From the NCBI GenBank assembly GCA_903821905.1, contig CAIJMQ010000026.1, forward strand, positions 1 to 36,501: 36,501 nt of DNA, in the 5' to 3' direction. The stretch's first letter is position 1, and each line of letters begins with the position of its first letter. A program made the position numbers and the translations under genes. Below are positions 8,714-16,788 of the stretch, piece after piece. Origin of the DNA: an uncultured bacterium (lineage in GTDB: Bacteria > CAIJMQ01). Under the pieces are notes generated by a model. That model ran no database searches. It was not told where the DNA came from and saw nothing but the letters and a program-made list of their open reading frames with translations.

Positions 8714-9373
8714 CTACTGAACTATTTCTTTTTTTATCACAATGCATCCGCTGCCGGCAGGCATCAGGAACACTTTTACTGCCCCGCCGTCAAGCATAAT
8801 AATATTATTTTTAAGCACACCGATGCGTTTTAAATTATTAAAAACGGTTTTCTCTACTTCCTCACATCCCATGTTTACATATTCAACCGTATCATATACG
8901 GCATCTTGATTAGGGAAAAAACTTGCGGTGGCATATAGTATTGAATTATTTGGTGCTATAAGCTCAAGCGAAGTAGAAAAAATGTGCTGGTCCGGCGGAT
9001 TTTGCACAGGAAAAATATAGGCTCCGCTCTGATTGTTTGCGGTAAGAAATGTTACAACCTGGTCAACCCGTTTAATAGAAGAAAGAACTCCTGCCTGGAC
9101 TGCGGCTTGTGTTATTGGATTAATCGCTGAGGCAGAAGATTGCGCCGGTTGAGGAGCAGGAGATTGTTCTGGTTGAGGGCGAGTTTGGGGGTTATTATTC
9201 TCTTGATTAGGAACTGCTTGTGATTCCTTAACCTTTTTGGGGGCTCCGGTAAGATTTGACACCAAAGATACGGAAATGCAACAAACAAACAATAAAAAGA
9301 TAATCGATGAAATGGGGTTTGATTTCCTTCTGAGTTTACTGCAAATTCCTTTAAACTTATTTTCCATTTTCAT
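8714..9373 (-). CDS. Uncharacterised membrane-anchored/secreted protein upstream of the adhesin
   Basis: 219 aa; N-terminal hydrophobic segment SSIIFLLFVCCISVSLVSNL, Pro/Gln-rich linker, globular C-terminal domain; AAGGAG SD upstream; 37 nt from the adhesin start on the same strand. Confidence 0.8.
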   Translation of the reverse strand: MKMENKFKGICSKLRRKSNPISSIIFLLFVCCISVSLVSNLTGAPKKVKESQAVPNQENNNPQTRPQPEQSPAPQPAQSSASAINPITQAAVQAGVLSSIKRVDQVVTFLTANNQSGAYIFPVQNPPDQHIFSTSLELIAPNNSILYATASFFPNQDAVYDTVEYVNMGCEEVEKTVFNNLKRIGVLKNNIIMLDGGAVKVFLMPAGSGCIVIKKEIVQ

Positions 9374-9450
9374 TTTCTATACTCCTTGTTAAATTGTTAA
9401 ATGATGACATTGTATTAGGTGAAAATAATAAATAAATTTTAATTGTTGAG

Positions 9451-9480
9451 AATATACACTCGTATATATAGGAATGTCAA
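9451..9480 (-). promoter_or_regulatory. Sigma70-like promoter for the 8714-9373/adhesin operon
   Basis: Minus strand TTGACA (9480..9475), 18-nt spacer, TATATT (9456..9451). Confidence 0.65.
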
Positions 9481-9564
9481 ACGTTTATTATATTGAAGAC
9501 ATTACCTAATATTTCCCGCCCCAAAAACGGTGGACGGGTGTGTTGGCAATTATTTAGAACTCCA

Positions 9565-10623
9565 TTACGGCGTAAAATCCATTCCTGGTTTTATTCTTTT
9601 TATCAACGCAATAATTAGACTTGCCGTATTATCAAGATCTTTTGTCGAGAGCATTTCAATAGGAGTATGCATATATCTTATAGGAACAGATACAAGAGCG
9701 GTAGCAACACCTTCTTTTGTTAGCTGCATTACATTGGTGTCAGTACCACTTCTCCCCGGTTCACCAAAAACCTGATAGGGGATTTTTTCTTTTTTAGCTG
9801 TATCTATCAAAAGACTAAATAATTTTGGATTTATATTTGCACCTCTGCTTATAACAGGGCCTGAACCAATTTTGTATTCTCCTATTTTTTTCTTATCGAT
9901 AGAAGGATGGTCGGTTGCCCAAATCACTTCAATACAAATACCTATATCAGGATCTACTCTGAAAGTAGAAGGGATGGCTCCTCTTAATCCCACTTCTTCT
10001 TGGACAGTAACAACTCCATATAAAGAAGGTGAAAATTTCTTATCTTTAAGCCCTTCCATGATTTCTACAATAAGATAAGCCCCCATTTTGTCATCAAAAG
10101 CTTTGGAAACCAGCAAATCATCTCTAAGCACTTCCAACCCTTCAGCAATAGTTACGGGGTCTCCTATATCAACTATTTTTTGTGCTTCTTTTTTATTTTT
10201 TGCACCAATATCTATCCACATCTCTTCTATCTTTAATACCTTTTTTCTCTCTTCCGGTTCCATCCAATGAATTGGTTTTTTACCTATTACTCCTAAAACT
10301 TTTCCGTTATCCGTATGAACATAAACTTTTCTCCCGGGGATTAGATGATTGTCAATTCCTCCAATCATTGTAAAATAAATGAATCCTTCATCGTCTATAT
10401 ATTTAACCATAAGCCCTATCTCATCACAGTGAGCCGCAAGCATGATTTTGGGTTTCCCCTCTTTGTTTAAAACTCCGGTGAGATTACCTATCACATCAAT
10501 AGAAACGTCTTTTGTTATTGTCTCCATTTTCTTTCTAATAACTTTCTGGACAGCAGTTTCAAAACCCGACGGAGAAGGCGTTTCCACGAGTTCTTTTAAG
10601 AATTCTAAAGATTCTTTACGCAT
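9565..10623 (-). CDS. M42 family metallopeptidase (glutamyl aminopeptidase / endoglucanase-like)
   Basis: 352 aa; AAHCDEIGLMV, KAFDDKMGAYL, VQEEVGLRGA, EPGRSGTDTNVMQ, PIRYMHTPIEM metal-binding/catalytic motifs of M42. Confidence 0.95.
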   Translation of the reverse strand: MRKESLEFLKELVETPSPSGFETAVQKVIRKKMETITKDVSIDVIGNLTGVLNKEGKPKIMLAAHCDEIGLMVKYIDDEGFIYFTMIGGIDNHLIPGRKVYVHTDNGKVLGVIGKKPIHWMEPEERKKVLKIEEMWIDIGAKNKKEAQKIVDIGDPVTIAEGLEVLRDDLLVSKAFDDKMGAYLIVEIMEGLKDKKFSPSLYGVVTVQEEVGLRGAIPSTFRVDPDIGICIEVIWATDHPSIDKKKIGEYKIGSGPVISRGANINPKLFSLLIDTAKKEKIPYQVFGEPGRSGTDTNVMQLTKEGVATALVSVPIRYMHTPIEMLSTKDLDNTASLIIALIKRIKPGMDFTP

Positions 10624-10757
10624 TTTTTACCTCCTTGTCCCCATAGTTTTATTAGGAAAATTGTAAACTACCCGTTTAATTTACCTATTCTATTGTATAT
10701 TACTATATCATTTTTATAGTAATCAATCATTTCGGTGTAATCTTTAAATTCTTAAAA

Positions 10758-10786
10758 TTGCAAAAGATAATATTATCATATATAAT
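10758..10786 (+). promoter_or_regulatory. Sigma70-like promoter upstream of acdA
   Basis: TTGCAA (10758-10763), 17-nt spacer, TATAAT (10781-10786). Confidence 0.6.
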
Positions 10787-10922
10787 TTACACCCAAAATT
10801 TAAACTTTGTTAAATTATGCGCAAGAATTCTTTGAACCGATAGGCTTGGCGGTTATAGGAACCATTGGAAATACAACAAAAGTTTAGTAAGGAACTTGGC
10901 GAAAAATTAAAAGATAAACAAA

Positions 10923-12356
10923 ATGCAAATTGATTTAGAGAAAAAACATTTGGAACTTAAGTGTTTCTTCGAGCCAGAAGGAGTAGCTGTAATCGGTGCT
11001 TCTCTTAATCCTGAAAAACTTGGATATCAGATAATCAAAAATTTAGTCGCCGGTGGTTCTTTTTCAATGCCACATCTTAAAGGATTTATCGGTAAGGTTT
11101 TTCCCGTAAATCCCCAGGCAAAAGAGATTTTAGGTCTAAAGTGTTATTCCTCCGTTAAAGAAATTCCGGAAAGAGTTGATTTAGCTATAATTTGTATCCC
11201 GTCCAAGTTTGTACCTCAAGCCGTCCAAGAATGCGCCGAAAAGAAAGTTAAGGGTATAAATATCATCTCGGCAGGTTTTGGTGAAGCAGGCGAAGAAGGT
11301 AAAAAACTTCAGGGTAAATTTTTGAGTATAGCCAAGAAATTCGGGATAAGGATAGTCGGTCCTAATTGTCTGGGAACACTCTACACACACACTCACTTAA
11401 ATGCGAGTTTTGGTCCTTTCCTTCCTTTTGATGGCGCAACAACTTTTATAAGTCAATCGGGAGCATTAGTAGATAGCGTTATCGACTGGTCGGTTAAGGA
11501 AAATTATGGATTTAGTGCAGTAGTAAGCTATGGCAACAAATCTGATTTAGATGCTCCGGATTTCATGGCATGGGCAGCTAATGACCCTTATACAAAAGCA
11601 ATTGCTCTTTATATCGAGGGGCTCAATGACGGCAGATATTTTTTAGAAGTAGCAAAAAGAGTAACTCCAATTAAACCGGTTATAGCTTTAAAAGCAGGTA
11701 AAACAGCCGCTGGGACTAAGGCAGCTGGTTCTCATACCGGTTCGCTTGCCGGCACATATCAAATCTATAAGGGAGCTTTTAAGCAATCAGGAGTAATTCT
11801 AGCTGAGACTCTAACTCAAATGTTTGATATGGCCAAAGCATTAGCTCTCCAGCCACCGGCTAAAGGAAATAAAGTGGCAATCGTTACTAACGGCGGCGGT
11901 AACGGGGTAATGACTGCTGATTATTGTGAAGAGTTAGGCATAGAACTACCACCTCCGCCAAAAGAGTTAATAGATAAGATCGATAAGAGCGGCAAAATGC
12001 ATCCCGCTTGGAGCAGAAGTAATCCCTTAGATATAATCGGAGATGCCGGACCGGAAAGATACAAAATTGCATTGGAAGCGGTGATAAGTTCCGATATTTA
12101 CGACGGAGTAATTGTAATCCAAACATTGCAGACAACAACTCAAACTGTAGAGGACGCTAAACTTGTAGTTGAATTGCAAAAAAAATATAAAAAACCAGTT
12201 ATTGCAGCTTTTATGGGTGGGCCGTTTACCGAACCGGGAGTTAAATATTTAGAAGAACACGGTATTCCTAATTACAATGATGTAGACAGAGCTGCAAAGG
12301 CAATGTGGGCTTTGATAGAACATGGAAGATATCTTAAGAAGAGAGGGAAATTATGA
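10923..12356 (+). CDS. acdA: Acetate/acyl-CoA ligase (ADP-forming), alpha subunit
   Basis: 477 aa; CoA-binding FFEPEGVAVIGASLNPEKLGYQI, GPNCLGTL, FISQSGALVDSVIDW, VTNGGGNGVMTADYCE. Confidence 0.93.
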   Translation: MQIDLEKKHLELKCFFEPEGVAVIGASLNPEKLGYQIIKNLVAGGSFSMPHLKGFIGKVFPVNPQAKEILGLKCYSSVKEIPERVDLAIICIPSKFVPQAVQECAEKKVKGINIISAGFGEAGEEGKKLQGKFLSIAKKFGIRIVGPNCLGTLYTHTHLNASFGPFLPFDGATTFISQSGALVDSVIDWSVKENYGFSAVVSYGNKSDLDAPDFMAWAANDPYTKAIALYIEGLNDGRYFLEVAKRVTPIKPVIALKAGKTAAGTKAAGSHTGSLAGTYQIYKGAFKQSGVILAETLTQMFDMAKALALQPPAKGNKVAIVTNGGGNGVMTADYCEELGIELPPPPKELIDKIDKSGKMHPAWSRSNPLDIIGDAGPERYKIALEAVISSDIYDGVIVIQTLQTTTQTVEDAKLVVELQKKYKKPVIAAFMGGPFTEPGVKYLEEHGIPNYNDVDRAAKAMWALIEHGRYLKKRGKL

Positions 12357-13054
12357 GAAAGGAAGAAATCTCAATTCAAATTGAGAACTTTCAAAAGCGA
12401 GGTGAAAAATTTCTTCCGGAGCCAATTTGTGAGGAAATATTAACTTCTTATAATATTCCTACTCCCACTGCTTATCTTGCTAAAAATAGAGAAGAGGCAG
12501 TAAAGTTTGCACAAAAAATAGAGTTTCCCGTCGTATTAAAGGTGGTCTCACCTCAAATTATTCATAAGTCCGATGCCGGCGGGGTAATAGTTGGAATAAA
12601 GAATGAGGAAGAAATCAAAACGGCATTCGATAAAATTCTGGAAAATGCTAGGGGCTATAATTCAAAGGCAAAAATTGAAGGGGTATACGTTCAGAAGATG
12701 GCTCCGCCTGGCCGAGAAGTAATAATTGGGTCAATCAAAGACAGACAGTTTGGGCAGGTAATTATGTTCGGTTTAGGAGGTATCTTTGTAGAAGTACTCA
12801 AAGATGTGGTATTCAGAGTAGCACCCATAGATAAGGAGGAAGCCCGAGAGATGATAAACGAGATAAAGGGTCTTCCAATCCTTAAAGGTGTAAGAGGAGA
12901 AAAGCAGATAGACTTTGATTCTCTAAGCGCAATACTTTCCAGCATTTCACAATTGGTGGTTGACTTTCCCAAAATCGGACAGTTGGATATAAATCCGATT
13001 CGCGTATATCCGAAAGGACTATACGCAGTAGATGCAAGAATTATCCTGGAATAA
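12353..13054 (+). CDS. acdB: Acetate/acyl-CoA ligase (ADP-forming), beta subunit (ATP-grasp)
   Basis: 233 aa; VVLKVVSPQIIHKSDAGGVIVGI, GREVIIGSIKDRQFGQVIMFGLGGIFVEVLKDVVFRVAPI, LDINPIRVYPKG; ATGA overlap with acdA. Confidence 0.93.
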   Translation: MRKEEISIQIENFQKRGEKFLPEPICEEILTSYNIPTPTAYLAKNREEAVKFAQKIEFPVVLKVVSPQIIHKSDAGGVIVGIKNEEEIKTAFDKILENARGYNSKAKIEGVYVQKMAPPGREVIIGSIKDRQFGQVIMFGLGGIFVEVLKDVVFRVAPIDKEEAREMINEIKGLPILKGVRGEKQIDFDSLSAILSSISQLVVDFPKIGQLDINPIRVYPKGLYAVDARIILE

Positions 13055-13139
13055 ATTATAGTTGAAAATTACAAGAAGAAAGTTCTAATCTTTTTCTTGC
13101 AATAAAACTTTTAACGAGGTAAACTTAAAAGGAGTCAAT

Positions 13140-13316
13140 ATGGGTGTACCAAAAAGAAAGGTTTCAAAATCAAAACAGGGAAAAAGAAAATCAAACAAGG
13201 CACTCAAACCCCCAACTCTGGTTAAATGTTCACAGTGTCATCATCTAAAACTTCCTCATAATATATGTCCTAATTGTGGTTATTATGGCAAGAGAAAAGT
13301 TATAGAAGTGGCATGA
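13140..13316 (+). CDS. rpmF: 50S ribosomal protein L32
   Basis: 58 aa, below the ORF track cutoff: MGVPKRKVSKSKQGKRKSNKALKPPTLVKCSQCHHLKLPHNICPNCGYYGKRKVIEVA; zinc-ribbon CxxC pairs; AAGGAG SD; followed by plsX. Confidence 0.96.
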   Translation: MGVPKRKVSKSKQGKRKSNKALKPPTLVKCSQCHHLKLPHNICPNCGYYGKRKVIEVA

Positions 13317-13373
13317 GCTGCAACAAAGAATAGAACATCTGAATTCACCTATTTAACAAAGTGAGGGATTAAA

Positions 13374-14360
13374 TTGAAAATAGCAGTCGATGCGATGGGA
13401 GGAGATAATGCCCCTCAAGCAGTTATAGACGGAGTTTTATCTGCACTTAAAGAAATTGAAGCAGAGATAGTTCTTGTTGGTGATGAAGAAAAGATAAAAC
13501 CTCTCATAAAAAAAGTCCCTTATAAACTTCCCATTTACCAAGCCTCTGAAGTAGTAGGTATGGAGGAATCTCCTTCCTTTGCTATAAGAAGAAAAAGAGA
13601 TTCTTCTATAGTTAAAGCTATTTCTCTGCTTAAAGACGGGGAAGTTGACACAGTAGTTACGGCCGGCAATACGGGAGCCTGCGTAGCAGCAGCTACCATA
13701 TACCTTAAAATGATACCCGGCATAGAACGTGCTGCTTTGGCCTGTCCAATGCCTACTCTAGATGGTGTATGTTTACTACTGGATGTTGGAGCAACTGTTG
13801 ACTCTTCGGCGGAAAATCTCTTCCAGTTTGCGATAATGGGCAATATTTATGTAAAGAAAATTATGGGAAAAGAAAATCCCAGAGTAGGACTACTTAATAT
13901 CGGAGAAGAGAGTTCTAAGGGTAATCAGATAGTCAAGAAAACATATGAACTTCTTAAAAACAGCAAACTTAATTTTGTAGGTAATATTGAAGGAAGAGAT
14001 ATATTTTCAGGGAAAGTTGATGTAGCAGTATGCGATGGTTTTGTAGGGAATATAGTTCTTAAATCAGTGGAAGGACTTGCTGAAACATTTGAAACATTAC
14101 TCAAAAGAGAGATAAAGAAAAGCTTACTCGCAAAACTGGGTGCCTGTTTTATAAAAAAAGCATATAAGGCATCCAAAGATAAACTTGATTATGCATCATA
14201 TGGAGGTGTCCCATTGTTAGGAATAAGAGGTTATTGCATCAAAGCACACGGAGCATCGTCTTCTAATGCTATAAAAAACAGCATCCTAGTGGCAGAAAAA
14301 GAAGTAAAAACAGGTATAAACGAAGAGATTCAAAGTTATTTTGAATCAAAAATATCATAA
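13374..14360 (+). CDS. plsX: Phosphate acyltransferase PlsX
   Basis: 328 aa, TTG start with GAGGG SD; MKIAVDAMGGDNAPQAVIDG, TAGNTGACVAAA, LLDVGATVD, VCDGFVGNIVLKS, YGGVPLLGI; rpmF-plsX-fabH order. Confidence 0.97.
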   Translation: MKIAVDAMGGDNAPQAVIDGVLSALKEIEAEIVLVGDEEKIKPLIKKVPYKLPIYQASEVVGMEESPSFAIRRKRDSSIVKAISLLKDGEVDTVVTAGNTGACVAAATIYLKMIPGIERAALACPMPTLDGVCLLLDVGATVDSSAENLFQFAIMGNIYVKKIMGKENPRVGLLNIGEESSKGNQIVKKTYELLKNSKLNFVGNIEGRDIFSGKVDVAVCDGFVGNIVLKSVEGLAETFETLLKREIKKSLLAKLGACFIKKAYKASKDKLDYASYGGVPLLGIRGYCIKAHGASSSNAIKNSILVAEKEVKTGINEEIQSYFESKIS

Positions 14361-14364
14361 CAAT

Positions 14365-15351
14365 ATGCCAAAAAATTTTAAAATTGCTGGCCTAGGGTCA
14401 TACTTACCTGAAAAAATTCTTACTAATGCCGACCTTGAAAAAATGGTTGACACAAATGACAAGTGGATAACAGAAAGAACGGGAATCAAAGAAAGAAGGA
14501 TTGCAAAAGAAGGTCAGCCAAGTTCAGATTTAGCTGTGGAAGCCGCTAAAATTGCTCTTAAAAACGCTTCTTTAGACCCCAAAGAGATAGATTTAATTCT
14601 CGTGGCCACTATTACATCTGACATGTTGTGCCCTTCTACGGCATGCGTAGTTCAAGATAAGCTCGGCGCTACAAATGCAGCAGCTTTAGATATATCAGCT
14701 GCTTGTTCAGGTTTTGTTTACGGGTTGGTTGTTTGCCACTCACTAATATGTCAAGGACAATATAAAAAAGTGTTATTAATAGCTGCTGAAACACTATCTA
14801 AGATTACAGACTGGAAAGACCGCTCCACTTGTGTATTACTTGGTGACGGCGCAGGCGCAGCAGTTCTTATTCCATCCAATTCTGATAAAGAAGGGCTTTT
14901 AGCTTCTACGTTGGGAGCGATGGGTTCTGCAGGAAATTTAATATGTTTACCAGGCGGAGGTTCTCTTAATCCTGCAACACATAAGACAGTAGACGAGAGA
15001 TTACATTATTTAAAAATGCAGGGCAATGAACTATTCAAGTTAGCAGTCAAATCCTTAGTGGAAGCTGCTAAAACAGTAATGCAAAAAGCAAAAGTTAAAC
15101 CAGAGGATATAAATTTATTTATTCCCCATCAAGCTAATATGCGTATAATAAATGCATCAGCAACACGTCTTGGAGTGCCGATGGAAAAAGTATTCATAAA
15201 TATAGATAAATACGGCAATACCTCAGCCGCCACAATTCCCATAGCGTTAGATGAGGCATTCAGAGCAGGTAGAATAAAAAAGGGTGATTTGATTCTACTT
15301 GATGCTTTTGGAGGAGGACTAACCTGGGGAGCATGTCTTTTGAGATGGTAA
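14365..15351 (+). CDS. fabH: 3-oxoacyl-[ACP] synthase III
   Basis: GLGSYLPEKILTN, DISAACSGF (catalytic Cys), IPHQANMRI (His), GNTSAATIPIAL (Asn). MPKNFKIAG start at 14365 preferred over the track's TTG at 14341. Confidence 0.96.
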   Translation: MPKNFKIAGLGSYLPEKILTNADLEKMVDTNDKWITERTGIKERRIAKEGQPSSDLAVEAAKIALKNASLDPKEIDLILVATITSDMLCPSTACVVQDKLGATNAAALDISAACSGFVYGLVVCHSLICQGQYKKVLLIAAETLSKITDWKDRSTCVLLGDGAGAAVLIPSNSDKEGLLASTLGAMGSAGNLICLPGGGSLNPATHKTVDERLHYLKMQGNELFKLAVKSLVEAAKTVMQKAKVKPEDINLFIPHQANMRIINASATRLGVPMEKVFINIDKYGNTSAATIPIALDEAFRAGRIKKGDLILLDAFGGGLTWGACLLRW

Positions 15352-15382
15352 TAAAACCAATAAAAGGAACATAAAAAAATTC

Positions 15383-16747
15383 ATGAAAATAAATCCGCAA
15401 ATTTTCCGCCAATATGACATCAGAGGATTGGTTGGAAAAGATTTAACCAAAGCTACAGCAAAAGATATAGGAAAAGCGATAGGTACTTATCTTAAAAAAT
15501 ACGGTAAAGATATAGTAGTAGGCAGAGATAATCGCAAAAGTTCTCCTTTCTTAGGCGATGCACTCATTGAAGGTATTTTAGCTACCGGTTGTGATGTAAT
15601 AGATGTAGGAACACTTCCAACTCCTGTTCTTTATTTTTCTATACACCTATACTCTCAAACAGGCGGAGTAATGTTAACCGGAAGCCATAACCCGCCGGAA
15701 TATAACGGGTTCAAAATCTGTAAAGGGTTAAGTTCTATTTATTGAGATGAAATACAGAAATTAAGAGAAATTATTGAAAATAACAGTTTCCAAACAGGCA
15801 GTGGCAAGCTCATTAAAAGAGACCCGAAAAAAGATTATGTAGAATTTATTATTAAAAATATAAATATCAATCCAAACCTAAAAATCGTAATTGATTCAGG
15901 CAACGGTACAGCTGGTTTTATAATTCCTTCTTTAATGAAAAAATTAAATCTTAAACCTTCCTATATTTATTTGGAACCTGACGGTAATTTCCCAAACCAT
16001 CTGCCTGATCCAACTATACCCGAATATATGGAAGATCTGATAAATGAAGTTAAAAAGCAGAACGCAAATCTCGGTATTGGTTATGACGGTGACGCAGATA
16101 GAATAGGAGTAGTTGATGATAAGGGAAGAATGGCATGGGGAGACAAACTGCTTTGTTTATACGCAAGAGAAATACTCTCTCGACATCCTAAAGCTAAAAT
16201 AATCATGGACGTCAAATGTTCACAAGCAACTGTTGAATATATCGAGAAATATGGCGGTGAGGCAATAATGTGGAAAACGGGACATTCTTTAATCAAAGAG
16301 AAAATGAAAGAGACAGGAGCTTTACTTGCCGGAGAAATGAGTGGACACATGGTTTTTAAAGATAATTACTTGGGTTTTGATGATGCTATTTTTGCTTCCT
16401 TAAGACTTCTTGATATACTTTCAAAAAGTGATAAGAAACTGTCAGAACTATTTAATGAAATCCCTTCATATTACTCCACGCCTGAAATAAGAGTAGATTG
16501 CCCGGAAGAAAAAAAATTCGAAGTTGTAGAAGAATTAAAAAAATATTTCAAGAAAAGATACAAAACAATAGACATAGACGGCGTGAGGATTTTATTTGAA
16601 AATGGCTGGGGACTGATAAGAGCATCAAATACTCAACCTATTCTAGTTTTAAGGTTTGAAGCCAAGACAGAGAAAGAGCTAGAGAAAATAAAGAAAGAAG
16701 TAAAAGATAAACTAAAAGAATACCCATTTCTTACCTCTGAAATATAA
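15383..16747 (+). pseudogene. Phosphomannomutase/phosphoglucomutase (AlgC/ManB-like) interrupted by an in-frame TGA at 15743-15745
   Basis: ORFs 15383-15745 and 15935-16747 share one frame. Bridging sequence DEIQKLREIIENNSFQTGSGKLIKRDPKKDYVEFIIKNININPNLKIVIDSGNGTAGFIIPSLMKK is open and coding-like. TGSHNPPEYNGFK (phosphoserine loop), GYDGDADRIGVVD, GEMSGH, RASNTQPILVLRFE all present. Confidence 0.9.
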
Positions 16748-16788
16748 GTAATACTTTTCTTACTCCCTTTTATTATTTACTTCTTAAT

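Noticed and set aside
14341-14364. fabH start at TTG 14341 overlapping plsX
   Set aside because: The translated extension NQKYHNN is not FabH-like; ATG at 14365 gives the standard N-terminus.
15743-15800. TGA in phosphomannomutase as a selenocysteine codon
   Set aside because: No evident bSECIS hairpin immediately after TGA, and the expected residue is Gly rather than Cys; selenoprotein recoding is not supported.
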